Assembly: GCF_003086775.1 (NCBI RefSeq)
Contig: NZ_CP026001.1
Coordinates: 3,312,407-3,376,406, forward strand
DNA length: 64,000 bases
DNA from: Stenotrophomonas sp. ZAC14D1_NAIMI4_1
GTDB taxonomy: Bacteria > Pseudomonadota > Gammaproteobacteria > Xanthomonadales > Xanthomonadaceae
Direction: 5' to 3'
Shown: in pieces, positions 16,002 through 24,425 of the stretch
Layout: every line of letters begins with the position of its first letter
Position numbering within the stretch: position 1 is the stretch's first letter
The notes under the pieces: model-generated
Seen by the model: the letters and a program-made list of their open reading frames with translations, nothing else
Database searches by the model: none
What the model was told of the DNA's origin: nothing
Program-made: the position numbers and the translations under genes

Positions 16002-17099
16002 ATGCTATTCGAAACCCTCGCCACCACCGGCCACGAACAGGTTGTGTTCTGCCACAACCAGGATGCCGGCCTGAAGGCGATCATCGCCATCCACAACACC
16101 ACCCTGGGCCCGGCCCTGGGCGGCGTGCGCATGCGCCCCTACGCCAGCACCGACGAGGCGCTGGCCGACGTGCTGCGGCTGAGCCGGACGATGACCTACA
16201 AGAATGCACTGGCCGGCCTCAACGTCGGTGGCGGCAAGGCCGTCATCATCGGTGACCCGAAGGTGGACAAGACCGAGGTGCTGTTCCGCGCCTTCGGCCG
16301 CTACGTCGATTCGCTGGGCGGTCGCTACATCACCGCCGAGGACGTTGGCACCGACGTCAACGACATGGAAAACATCTACCTGGAAAGCCAGTTCGTGACC
16401 GGCGTGCACCAGGTCCACGGTGGCTCGGGCGACCCGGCCCCGTTCACCGCCTATGGCGCGCTGCAGGCGTTGATGGCGTCACTGCGCTTCAAGTTCGGCC
16501 ACGAGGAAGTGGGCAAGACCAGCATTGCCGTGCAGGGCCTGGGCCACATCGGCATGGAACTGGTGAAGCTGCTGCGCGACCGCGGTGCCAAGCTGTACGT
16601 GACCGACCTGGACAGCAGCCTGGTCGATCGCGCGGTCAGTGATTTCGGCGCCGAGGCGGTCAAGCCGGACGAGATCCACGAGGTCAACGCCGACGTGTTC
16701 GCACCGTGCGCGCTGGAAAGCGCCATCAACGCCGACACCCTGCCGCGCATCAAGGCCAAGATCATCTGCGGCACCGCCAACAACCAGCTCTCCAGCCTGG
16801 AGATCGGCGATGAACTGCATGCGCGCGGCATCCTCTACGCGCCGGACTATGCGGTCAATGCCGGCGGCGTGATGAACGTTTCGCTGGAGATCGACGGCTA
16901 CAACCGCGAACGCGCGATGCGCCTGATCCGCAGCATCTACCACAACCTCACGCGCATCTTCGAGCTGTCGCAGCGCGAGAACATCGCACCGCAGCGCGCC
17001 GCCGACCGCATCGCCGAAGCGCGCATCCTGTCCATCGGCAAGCTGAAGATGCCGCTGGGCCGCAGCACTCCGCGCCTGGGCAACCTGCGCGGCGGTTGA
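16002..17099 (+). CDS. leucine (branched-chain amino acid) dehydrogenase
   Basis: This encodes 365 residues, the usual length for octameric leucine dehydrogenases. GPALGGVRMRPY and MTYKNALAGLNVGGGKAVI carry the catalytic Lys and substrate site of the Glu/Leu/Phe/Val dehydrogenase family. VQGLGHIGMELVKLL is the NAD-binding Rossmann glycine motif, and YAPDYAVNAGGVMNV closes the active site. It catalyses NAD-dependent oxidative deamination of leucine, valine and isoleucine to 2-keto acids in the cytosol. Those keto acids can feed iso-branched fatty acid synthesis, common in Xanthomonadaceae. A GTAG REP follows. Confidence 0.9.
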   Translation: MLFETLATTGHEQVVFCHNQDAGLKAIIAIHNTTLGPALGGVRMRPYASTDEALADVLRLSRTMTYKNALAGLNVGGGKAVIIGDPKVDKTEVLFRAFGRYVDSLGGRYITAEDVGTDVNDMENIYLESQFVTGVHQVHGGSGDPAPFTAYGALQALMASLRFKFGHEEVGKTSIAVQGLGHIGMELVKLLRDRGAKLYVTDLDSSLVDRAVSDFGAEAVKPDEIHEVNADVFAPCALESAINADTLPRIKAKIICGTANNQLSSLEIGDELHARGILYAPDYAVNAGGVMNVSLEIDGYNRERAMRLIRSIYHNLTRIFELSQRENIAPQRAADRIAEARILSIGKLKMPLGRSTPRLGNLRGG

Positions 17100-17120
17100 T
17101 CCACCCGGCAAGGAATACCG

Positions 17121-17145
17121 GTAGTGCCGGCCAGCGGCCGGCACT
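17121..17145 (+). repeat. GTAG-type REP (SMAG-like)
   Basis: GTAGTGCCGGCC followed by the complementary GGCCGGCACT forms a near-perfect stem with the GTAG head. This is the classic form of the Stenotrophomonas REP. It lies between the convergent leucine dehydrogenase and subtilase autotransporter genes. The same stem recurs at 53408 and 53479. Confidence 0.85.
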
Positions 17146-17159
17146 CCCAGGCAACCCGA

Positions 17160-20015
17160 TCAGAACGCCGCGCTGTAGCGCAGCGCCACCTGGCGCAGAT
17201 CGCCGCGCGGACCGAAGCGCTGGTCGTAGCCAAACGCCAGCCGCGTGTTGCGGCTCAACCACGATTCCACCGACACGCCGAACAGGCCACCGGAACGGGT
17301 CGGCTGCAGGCCGGCCATCGGTGCCCACGCATCGACGCCGACGAAGCTCGCGTCCGCATCCAGGCCTTGGCTGGACAGCAGCTGCTGCCACTCGGCATAA
17401 CCGCGCAGCGACCAGCCACGCCATTGCCGTTCGGCGCGCACGCCGGCCAGTGCCTGGCTGCGGCTGCTGCTACCGCCCTGCGTGCGCAGGCCGAAGCCCA
17501 GCCCGCCCTGTTCGCTGAAGCGATCGTTGTCCACGCGCGCGTAGTCGGCGCCCACGTAGGGTGTCAGCGCGGCGCGGGCCGAGCCGAAGCGGTAACCGGT
17601 CTCCACGCTGGCCATGCTGAAGCTGCCGCCATAGCGCGCATTGACGCCGTACTGGCCGGCCCCCAGCAGCAGCTGGCGGTCGATCTGGCGGGTGAACTGG
17701 CCGGCGCCGACCTGCCCCAGTGCGTAGGCGCCGCCACTGCTCCAGCCGGCGTACAGCTGCGCCTGCGATTGCCGGTCACGCCCGCGATCACCGCCCCAGC
17801 TGCTGTTGCTGTAGCTGCGCAGTTCGCCGAAGGCAAAGCCCAGCACGCCGTTGCCGCCCATCGCCACGTCCTGGCCCATCATCCAGCCGCGGGTGTCGGT
17901 GCCGCTGGCCGAGAAGCTGCCCTGGCCGGCATCGCCCAGCGCGTTCTGCCACGAACCGCCCAGCCGCGGCGCGGCCTGCACCTGGCCGAAGCGGGCTGAC
18001 AACGCGCGACGGCCCAGGTCGATGCTGTCGAAAGTGGCCGCCGCGGCCAGCGCATGCGCCTTGCCGGACAGGCTGTCCAGGCTGGCCTGCAGGGCTTGGT
18101 TGCCGTCCACGCGCTGCAGCGCGGCGGCACCGTCGGCGAAGGAGGACGAGCCGGCGCCAAGATCGAGGCGTTCGAACGCCGACTCCACGCGCAATGCCGA
18201 TGCCAACGCCGCATCCGATGCGCGCGCCAGGCTGGCGGCCTGGGTCACGTTGATGCGGTCGGTGACCAGCACCACGTTGTCGCTGCCGTAATTCAGCGAG
18301 CTCTGCAGCAGGGTGCCCTGCGGCAGGCTGTTGCTGACCCCGTCGAACCTGCCGGTGACACCCTGGCCGGCATGCAGCACGGTCTGGGTGCGGCCATCGG
18401 CGGCCACGTAGCCGCTGATGATGCTGGCCACGTGCACGTCACCGCCCTGCAGGGTGGCCGTGCCGGTGATCTCCAGCGGGTTGGAACCCAGCGAGATGCT
18501 CAGCCGCGCGCCCGCGCGATGCAGGTAGTTGCCCTCGATGGTGGCCGTGGTGTTGGCGTTGCGCAGGATGACGGTGGCGCCGTTGTCGACGTTGCCCTTG
18601 ATCCGGCTGGTACCGGTCATGAACTGCAGCGCGGCGGCCTCGGGAACACCGGCCTGCGGCACCACGACCACGTTGGAGGTGATCGACGCACCGTCGCGCA
18701 GCGCCAGCGTGCCCTGCTCGATGCGGGTATCGCCGGTGTAGGTATTGGTGCCCGACAGGCCCAGCGCGCCGACGCCCTGCTTGACCAGCCCGCCGCTGCC
18801 GCTGATGTCGTTGCTCCAGACCGAATCAAGGCCGGTCTGCGAGACGTTGACCGTGGCATTGCCCCAGTCGAACTTCGCCGGGCCGTTGATGGCCTTGGCG
18901 ATGTTCAGCAGGCCATAGCCGAAGACGTTGTCCACGCCGGGCGCACCGAGGTCGGTGGCGGTGCCCAGCAGGGTCTGCCGCACCAGGTCGTTGCTGAAGT
19001 ACGGGTATTTCTGCCACACCAGCGCCGCCGCACCGGATACCAGCGGCGCGGCGAACGAAGTGCCGTAGTTCCACAGCAGCGCGGAGCCGGTCGGGTACTC
19101 CGGATTGACGAAGATCGCCGCGCCCGGTGCGGCCAGGCAGTAGCTGGCGGCCACGCCGCAGGCATTGGCATAGCTGGCGCGCTTGCTGGGATCGGTGGAA
19201 TCGACGGCGGTCACCGCCAGCCAGCCGCGCTCCAGGTCGGCCGCCGGGCGCGAGTTGCCCGGGCCCGCCTGGCTGGGCAGCGCCGCCATGTCGGACGGAT
19301 CAGCCTTGGCTTCATTGCCGGTGGCAAACACCACCAGGCCGTTGTTGTTGATGATGAAGGGACGGTACTCGGCGGCGATGGGGGCGGTGGCGGCGGCGTT
19401 GGTCCAGTACAACCCGCCCCATGAGTTGTTCATGACCTTCACGCCCTGGTTGATCAGGTCCTGATGGACCCCGGCCAGTCCAAGCGCACCATCGACCTCG
19501 TTGCCATTGCCCGTGCCATCGTCGGTGGGACGCGTGTCGGAAATGATCCGTGCCGAGACGATCTGCGCATTCGGCGCGATGCCACCGGGCCACGAACCGA
19601 ACGCCTTGCCCGCCGCCAGCTCGGCAACCGCCGTACCGTGGCCGACCACGTCATCGTTGTTGAGGTTGTTGCTGCGCGGGTCGACGTAGCTGTAGTTGGC
19701 CAGCACCCGTCCGCTCAGGGTGGGATGGTTGCGCTGCACGCCCGAATCGACGATGCCGATGCGCACGCCGCTGCCATCCAGCCCCGCGCTGCGCGCCGCG
19801 TCGGCCTGGGTGATGGACAGGTGCGCGTTGATGGCCGGTTCGGCCGGCGTGGCCGGTGGCGGTGTCGTCGGCGGTGGCGTGGTGGGGGGCGTGGTCGGTG
19901 GAGGATCGACGCGCACGTTGCCGCCGCCACCTCCGCCGCCACATGCCGTCAACGCCACCACCAGTGCCGATCCCAGGATCGACCTTGCCATCGTCGTGCG
20001 TTCCATCGATTCCAT
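17160..20015 (-). CDS. subtilisin-like serine protease autotransporter (lipoprotein-type signal)
   Basis: This encodes 951 residues. The signal ends in a lipobox, VALTAC (Cys25), followed by seven Gly residues and a Pro/Thr linker (TTPPTTPPPTTPPP). The S8 domain has Asp90 (GIVDSGV), His126 (GHGTAV) and Ser320 (YGTSFAAPL). A beta-helical passenger segment with GTNTYTGDTRIEQGTLALRDG follows at about 410-440. The last 270 or so residues form a type Va beta-barrel ending in Phe (VALRYSAAF). Bordetella SphB1 has a comparable lipoprotein/subtilase/autotransporter build. It probably acts as a surface protease; an ATG nine bases downstream is an alternative start. Confidence 0.9.
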   Translation of the reverse strand: MESMERTTMARSILGSALVVALTACGGGGGGGNVRVDPPPTTPPTTPPPTTPPPATPAEPAINAHLSITQADAARSAGLDGSGVRIGIVDSGVQRNHPTLSGRVLANYSYVDPRSNNLNNDDVVGHGTAVAELAAGKAFGSWPGGIAPNAQIVSARIISDTRPTDDGTGNGNEVDGALGLAGVHQDLINQGVKVMNNSWGGLYWTNAAATAPIAAEYRPFIINNNGLVVFATGNEAKADPSDMAALPSQAGPGNSRPAADLERGWLAVTAVDSTDPSKRASYANACGVAASYCLAAPGAAIFVNPEYPTGSALLWNYGTSFAAPLVSGAAALVWQKYPYFSNDLVRQTLLGTATDLGAPGVDNVFGYGLLNIAKAINGPAKFDWGNATVNVSQTGLDSVWSNDISGSGGLVKQGVGALGLSGTNTYTGDTRIEQGTLALRDGASITSNVVVVPQAGVPEAAALQFMTGTSRIKGNVDNGATVILRNANTTATIEGNYLHRAGARLSISLGSNPLEITGTATLQGGDVHVASIISGYVAADGRTQTVLHAGQGVTGRFDGVSNSLPQGTLLQSSLNYGSDNVVLVTDRINVTQAASLARASDAALASALRVESAFERLDLGAGSSSFADGAAALQRVDGNQALQASLDSLSGKAHALAAAATFDSIDLGRRALSARFGQVQAAPRLGGSWQNALGDAGQGSFSASGTDTRGWMMGQDVAMGGNGVLGFAFGELRSYSNSSWGGDRGRDRQSQAQLYAGWSSGGAYALGQVGAGQFTRQIDRQLLLGAGQYGVNARYGGSFSMASVETGYRFGSARAALTPYVGADYARVDNDRFSEQGGLGFGLRTQGGSSSRSQALAGVRAERQWRGWSLRGYAEWQQLLSSQGLDADASFVGVDAWAPMAGLQPTRSGGLFGVSVESWLSRNTRLAFGYDQRFGPRGDLRQVALRYSAAF

Positions 20016-20188
20016 CCCATGAACGTTGGCCTGCTACCGTCCCTGCAGGCATCAAGGGCTGCCCAGCGGCAGCCATCGCCGACCCTCTATACTTGGGCCG
20101 ACCCCCACGCAGTCTGCCGGGAAACAGCGCTGCATCCAACAGCCGCCGTCTCCTTTCCGAACATTGCTCACGCATCAACGAGATTGCC

Positions 20189-21364
20189 ATGTCCAACATC
20201 GTCATCGCCGCCGCCAAGCGCACCGCCATCGGCTCCTTCCTCGGCCAGTTCAACGGCGTGCCCACCCCGACCCTCGGCGCGGCTGCCATCGCCGCCGCCC
20301 TTGAGCAGTCCGGGGTTCCGGCCAGCGACGTTTCCGAAGTCCTGATGGGCTGCGTGCTGCCGGCCAACCTCGGCCAGGCGCCGGCCCGCCAGGCCGCCAT
20401 CGCTGCCGGCATCCCGCTGTCGGCCGGTGCCACCACGCTGAACAAGGTGTGCGGCTCGGGCATGAAGACCATCATGCTCGGCCATGACCTGATCAAGGCC
20501 GGTTCGGCCAAGGTGGTTGTGGCCGGCGGCATGGAGTCGATGTCCAACGCCCCGCACATGCTGCCCAATTCACGCACCGGCAACCGCTTCGGCAACTTCC
20601 AGGCGGTGGACCACATGGCCCACGATGGCCTGGTCAACGCCTACGACGGCAAGGCCATGGGTGAGTTCGCCGAATGCGCGGTGGACAAGTACCAGTTCAC
20701 CCGCGAGGAACAGGACGCCTACGCGATCGAATCGGTGCGCCGTGCCCAGGCCGCACAGGCCAATGGCGCCTTCGCCGGCGAGATCGTCGCGGTGAAGGTC
20801 GCCACCCGCAAGGGTGAGGTCGAGTTCGCCACCGACGAGCAGCCGGGCCGTTCGGACATCGCCAAGATCCCGACCCTGCGCCCCGCATTCAAGAAGGACG
20901 GCAGCGTCACCGCCGCCAGCTCCTCCAGCATTTCCGACGGCGCCGCCGCCGTGGTCCTGCTGGCCGAGGAAGACGCCGCTGCGCGCGGCATCACCCCGCT
21001 GGCGCGCATCGTTGGCCATGCCACCCATTCGCAGGAACCGGAATGGTTCACCACCGCCCCGATCGGCGCGATCCACAGCCTGCTGCAGAAGACCGGCTGG
21101 ACGCTCGACCAGGTGGACCTGTTCGAGATCAACGAAGCCTTCGCCGTTGTCGCCATGGCGCCGATGCGTGAACTGGGCATCCCGCATGCGAAGATCAACG
21201 TGAATGGCGGTGCCTGCGCACTGGGCCATCCGATCGGTGCCTCCGGTGCGCGTCTGGTGGTGACCCTGGTCAACGCCTTGCGCACGCACGGCGGCAAGCG
21301 CGGCATTGCCACGCTCTGCATCGGTGGCGGCGAAGCAACGGCTATCGCCATCGAATTGATCTGA
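20189..21364 (+). CDS. acetyl-CoA C-acetyltransferase (thiolase)
   Basis: This encodes 391 residues. Nucleophile Cys88 lies in TTLNKVCGSGMK. NEAFAVVAM supplies the active-site Asn, and CALGHPIGASGAR near residue 377 holds the second catalytic Cys and His region. Length and motifs match biosynthetic/degradative tetrameric thiolases (AtoB/PhaA type). These condense two acetyl-CoA or cleave acetoacetyl-CoA in the cytosol. The frame extends far upstream, but the thiolase N-terminus MSNIVIAAAKRTAIGSF sets the start. No other beta-oxidation genes adjoin it. Confidence 0.9.
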   Translation: MSNIVIAAAKRTAIGSFLGQFNGVPTPTLGAAAIAAALEQSGVPASDVSEVLMGCVLPANLGQAPARQAAIAAGIPLSAGATTLNKVCGSGMKTIMLGHDLIKAGSAKVVVAGGMESMSNAPHMLPNSRTGNRFGNFQAVDHMAHDGLVNAYDGKAMGEFAECAVDKYQFTREEQDAYAIESVRRAQAAQANGAFAGEIVAVKVATRKGEVEFATDEQPGRSDIAKIPTLRPAFKKDGSVTAASSSSISDGAAAVVLLAEEDAAARGITPLARIVGHATHSQEPEWFTTAPIGAIHSLLQKTGWTLDQVDLFEINEAFAVVAMAPMRELGIPHAKINVNGGACALGHPIGASGARLVVTLVNALRTHGGKRGIATLCIGGGEATAIAIELI

Positions 21365-21406
21365 AAGGGATTAACGCTGATTTCGCAAAAATGAATGCGG
21401 GATCGC

Positions 21407-21434
21407 TTGACAGCCAAACGTGGCTTGTCATCAT
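21407..21434 (+). promoter_or_regulatory. candidate sigma-70 promoter of the first Ala-rich lipoprotein
   Basis: A perfect TTGACA is followed after 16 bases by CATCAT (4 of 6 matches to TATAAT), about 55 bases before the ATG at 21487. GAGGA precedes the start. The local AT content is higher than in most gaps of this window. Confidence 0.45.
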
Positions 21435-21486
21435 GTTGTCGGCGCGCAGTTGCGCGTTGCCTAATTCAACGACGAGGATTCACACA

Positions 21487-21828
21487 ATGAGCATCAACAA
21501 GCTGCTGGTCGCTATGTCCCTGGCCCTGGCCCTGGCCGCCTGCTCGAAGCAGGAAGCTGCCCAGGACGCCGCTGCTTCGGCCAACGAAGCCGCCACCGAA
21601 GCCCAGGCTGCTGCCGACCAGGCCGCCGCTGCTGGCGCCCAGACCGCCGACGCTGCCCAGCAGGCCGCTGACACCGCCGCCACCGCTGCCGACGCTTCGA
21701 CCGACGCTGCTGCCCAGGCTGGCGCTGCTGCCACCGACGCTGCTGCCGGCGCTGCTGCCGACGCTGCCAAGGCTGCCGAAGGCACCGCCGAGCAGGCCAA
21801 GGACGCTGCTGAAGAAGCCAAGAAGTAA
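21487..21828 (+). CDS. small Ala-rich lipoprotein 1
   Basis: This encodes 113 residues. The signal peptide ends in a lipobox, LALAAC, so the mature N-terminal Cys should be lipidated. The mature part is almost entirely Ala, Asp, Gln, Glu, Thr and Lys in helix-forming repeats (AADQAAAAGAQTADAAQQAA and similar). It resembles LEA-like or coiled-coil periplasmic lipoproteins. No enzyme motif is present. A strong terminator follows directly, and a second lipoprotein of the same type lies 150 bases downstream. Envelope stress protection or structural spacing are plausible roles, not shown. Confidence 0.8.
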   Translation: MSINKLLVAMSLALALAACSKQEAAQDAAASANEAATEAQAAADQAAAAGAQTADAAQQAADTAATAADASTDAAAQAGAAATDAAAGAAADAAKAAEGTAEQAKDAAEEAKK

Positions 21829-21854
21829 TAACTTCTTTCTTCACGCTGTTCTGG

Positions 21855-21883
21855 AAAAGCCGCTGGTTCGCCAGCGGCTTTTT
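21855..21883 (+). terminator. rho-independent terminator of lipoprotein 1
   Basis: AAAAGCCGCTGG-TTCG-CCAGCGGCTTTTT is a ten-pair stem with a TTCG tetraloop and a T run, starting 26 bases after the stop codon. Confidence 0.9.
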
Positions 21884-21978
21884 CTTTGCCTGCTGCAGTG
21901 CTGCACGCACCACCACCGGGCCTTCACGAAGGCATGAATAGGCTGGCGTCCCCATCCATTGCAGCACTGGAGCCCGCC

Positions 21979-22389
21979 ATGAAGACCCGTCCGCTGACCA
22001 CCACCCTGCTGGCCGCCTCCCTGCTGCTGGCACTGGCCGCCTGCAAGGGCCCCGAGGCCGAGCAGGCCAGGCAGGACGCCGCGCAGGCTGCCGACAGCGC
22101 CGGCGCCGCCGCACGCGAAGCCGTGGACAAGGCCGCCGCCGCAACCCGCGACGCCGCCGACAAGACGGCCGAAGCGTCCGAGCACGCCGCCGCCGACACC
22201 CAGCAGGCGCTGGACAATGCTGCCGACGCCACCGCCAACGCTGCCGACCAGGCCAAGGCCGCTGCCACCGATGCCGCCGCCCACGCCAGCGATGCCACCG
22301 CCACGGCCGCGCAGAAGGTCGCCGACAAGGCCAGCGACGTCGCCGCCGACGCCCGCGCCAACGCCGCCAAGGAAGAAGCCAAGCACTGA
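21979..22389 (+). CDS. small Ala-rich lipoprotein 2 (paralogue)
   Basis: This encodes 136 residues with signal peptide and lipobox LALAAC. The mature region again consists of Ala/Asp/Lys-rich roughly 11-residue helical repeats (AVDKAAAATRDAADKTAEAS). It differs from its neighbour in detail but is the same kind of protein, so the pair probably arose by duplication. It has its own downstream terminator and so its own transcript. Function is unknown. Confidence 0.8.
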   Translation: MKTRPLTTTLLAASLLLALAACKGPEAEQARQDAAQAADSAGAAAREAVDKAAAATRDAADKTAEASEHAAADTQQALDNAADATANAADQAKAAATDAAAHASDATATAAQKVADKASDVAADARANAAKEEAKH

Positions 22390-22413
22390 CGCAGCGCAGC
22401 GCGCGTTATCCGC

Positions 22414-22437
22414 AGCCGAGCATGGGCTCGGCTCTAC
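22414..22437 (-). repeat. GTAG-type REP
   Basis: On the minus strand this reads GTAGAGCCGAGC with the complementary GCTCGGCT, a GTAG head on a short stem. It lies between the lipoprotein 2 stop and its terminator. Confidence 0.6.
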
Positions 22438-22440
22438 AGG

Positions 22441-22466
22441 AAAAGCCGCGGCACTGCCGCGGCTTT
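22441..22466 (+). terminator. rho-independent terminator of lipoprotein 2
   Basis: AAAAGCCGCGGCA-CT-GCCGCGGCTTTT forms a long GC stem with flanking A and T runs, so it could act in both directions. It separates lipoprotein 2 from the convergent AidB-like gene. Confidence 0.8.
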
Positions 22467-22521
22467 TCTGCTTTCTGCTTTTCAGTCGATTCCGTGGTGG
22501 ACGCGCCCGGAAACCGTCCGG

Positions 22522-22625
22522 GGCCGCGCGGGTGGGTTGCGCAGGGGCGTAAGCGCCATGGATGGCGCGCTCGAGCCTACAAGGACGTATTCACGGCGTC
22601 CCCTGCGCAACCCACCCGCGCGGCC
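22522..22625. repeat. structured palindromic repeat, copy E
   Basis: The outer arms start GGCCGCGCGGGTGGGTTGCG and pair perfectly with the right end over 28 bp. Inside are AGCGCCATggATGGCGCG and GAGCCTACAAGGACGTATTC, the family's two hairpin modules. The left flank carries TTCCGTGG and GGAAACCGTC. It lies between convergent genes. The rest of the 22390-22671 gap holds the REP, the terminator and a short linker. Confidence 0.8.
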
Positions 22626-22671
22626 CGCTCACGATACAGAGACCACCACGAGGGGCCCCGCCGTTGGCCAC

Positions 22672-24312
22672 CTACTGCGGCAATGCCCGCGCCATCATCG
22701 CGCCCACATCCACCCCGCCCGGCAGCGTCCCGAACACCAACCCATGCTCGCCCTGCAGCCGGCTGCGCACGAACACCCCGGCCATCGGGCTGCGCGCCCG
22801 CAGCAGCAGCGCCGCCTGCAGCAGCAGCACCGTGCGCTCGCAGAACAGCCGAGCCTGCGATTCATCCGGCGCCGGTGCCGACGCCCAGCGCTGCAGCGCG
22901 GCCGCATAACCTGTGTCGCGATCAGCCACCACTTCCAGCTCCGCGCGCAGCGCCCGCATCGCGTCCGGCTCGCGCCCCAGCGCGCGCAGCACGTCCAGGC
23001 ACTGCACGTTGCCGCTGCCTTCCCAGATCGAATTCAGCGGCGCCTGCCGGTACAGCCGCGGCAGCATCGACTCTTCCACATAGCCGGCACCGCCCAGGCA
23101 TTCCTGCGCCTCGTTGACGAACGCAGCCGCGCGCTTGCACACCCAGTATTTGCCCAGCGCCGTGCCCAGCCGCGCCAGCGCGGCCTCCTGCGGATCGCTG
23201 CCGGCACGATCGACCGCGCGCGCGATACGCATCGCCAGCACCGTGGCCGCCTCCGATTCCAGCGCCAGGTCGGCCAGTACGTTGCCCATCAGCGCGTGCT
23301 CCACCAGCGGCTTGCCGAAGGTGCGCCGGTGGCGTGCATGGTGCAGGGCCTGCGCCAGCGCCATGCGCATTTCCGCGGCTGCGCCCAGCATGCAGTCCAG
23401 CCGGGTCATCATCACCATGCCGATGATGGTGGCCACGCCCCTGCCCTCCTCGCCCACGCGCCAGGCCTGCGCGCCACAGAACTCCACCTCGCTGGACGCA
23501 TTGGACCAGTCACCCAGCTTGTCCTTCAGCCGCATCAGGTGGAAGGCGTTGCGATCACCATCAGCCAGCCGCCGCGGCATCAGCAGGCAGGTCAGCCCAC
23601 CCGGCGCCTGCGCCAGCACCAGGAAGCCATCGGACATCGGCGCCGAGAAGAACCACTTGTGGCCGACCAGGCGATAGCGCTCACCGTCGATGGGCTCGGC
23701 GCGCGTGCTGTTGGCGCGCACGTCCGAGCCGCCCTGTTTCTCGGTCATGCCCATGCCCAGGGTGATGCCGGCCTTGTCGGCCACCGGGACGTCGCGCGCG
23801 TCGTAGACCGGTGAGGCCGCCTTGCGCGCCCATTCGGCCAGGTGCGGCTGCGACTGCAGCACTGCCACCGCGGCATGGGTCATGGTCAGCGGGCAGCTGG
23901 TGCCCGCTTCCGCCTGGTGGTGCAGGTAGCTCAACGCCGCCCGCGCGACGTGCGCGCCGGGCTGCGGCTCGTGCCATGACAGTCCCGCCACGCCATGCTG
24001 CTTGGCGGCGTGCATCAGCTGGTGGTACGCCGGGTGGAACTCCACCGTGTCGATGCGATGGCCCTGCGCATCGTGCGTGCGCAGCCGTGGCCGGTCACGG
24101 TTGGCATCAAAGCCCAGCTGGTAGAGCTGGTTGCCCGCCAGCGCGCCATACACGCCCAGCCGTGGCGCGAACGCGGCACCGCCTTCGCGCTGCACCGCCT
24201 CGGCCAGGGCCACGTCGTCGGTCCATAGATGGCGGCCCGCAAACGGCGGCGGCTGGTTGAGCACCACATGGGTTTCAAAGGGCGCGCTGCTGCTGAAGCT
24301 CGGTCCGTTCAT
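22672..24312 (-). CDS. aidB: AidB-like acyl-CoA dehydrogenase
   Basis: This encodes 546 residues (E. coli AidB has 541). MGMTEKQGGSDVRANST and GHKWFFSAPMSDGFLVLAQ form the FAD-binding acyl-CoA dehydrogenase core. TRLDCMLGAAAEMRMAL and HHARHRRTFGKPLVEHALMG are typical helices, and QECLGGAGYVEESMLPRLYRQ with SIWEGSGNVQCLD is diagnostic of the AidB/isovaleryl branch. AidB is an adaptive-response flavoprotein that binds DNA and is implicated in alkylation damage defence. The ATG at 24312 is preferred for its GGATGGAACCG leader. Confidence 0.85.
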   Translation of the reverse strand: MNGPSFSSSAPFETHVVLNQPPPFAGRHLWTDDVALAEAVQREGGAAFAPRLGVYGALAGNQLYQLGFDANRDRPRLRTHDAQGHRIDTVEFHPAYHQLMHAAKQHGVAGLSWHEPQPGAHVARAALSYLHHQAEAGTSCPLTMTHAAVAVLQSQPHLAEWARKAASPVYDARDVPVADKAGITLGMGMTEKQGGSDVRANSTRAEPIDGERYRLVGHKWFFSAPMSDGFLVLAQAPGGLTCLLMPRRLADGDRNAFHLMRLKDKLGDWSNASSEVEFCGAQAWRVGEEGRGVATIIGMVMMTRLDCMLGAAAEMRMALAQALHHARHRRTFGKPLVEHALMGNVLADLALESEAATVLAMRIARAVDRAGSDPQEAALARLGTALGKYWVCKRAAAFVNEAQECLGGAGYVEESMLPRLYRQAPLNSIWEGSGNVQCLDVLRALGREPDAMRALRAELEVVADRDTGYAAALQRWASAPAPDESQARLFCERTVLLLQAALLLRARSPMAGVFVRSRLQGEHGLVFGTLPGGVDVGAMMARALPQ

Positions 24313-24425
24313 CGGTTCCATCCTGCCGGCGAGAGGGCTGCGCGCCGATTGTGCAGCATCGCCCGGCAACCCCGCGTTCAGGCCGGTTCTCGCCCCGTGC
24401 ACGAGCATCGCGCGACAGTGCAGGC

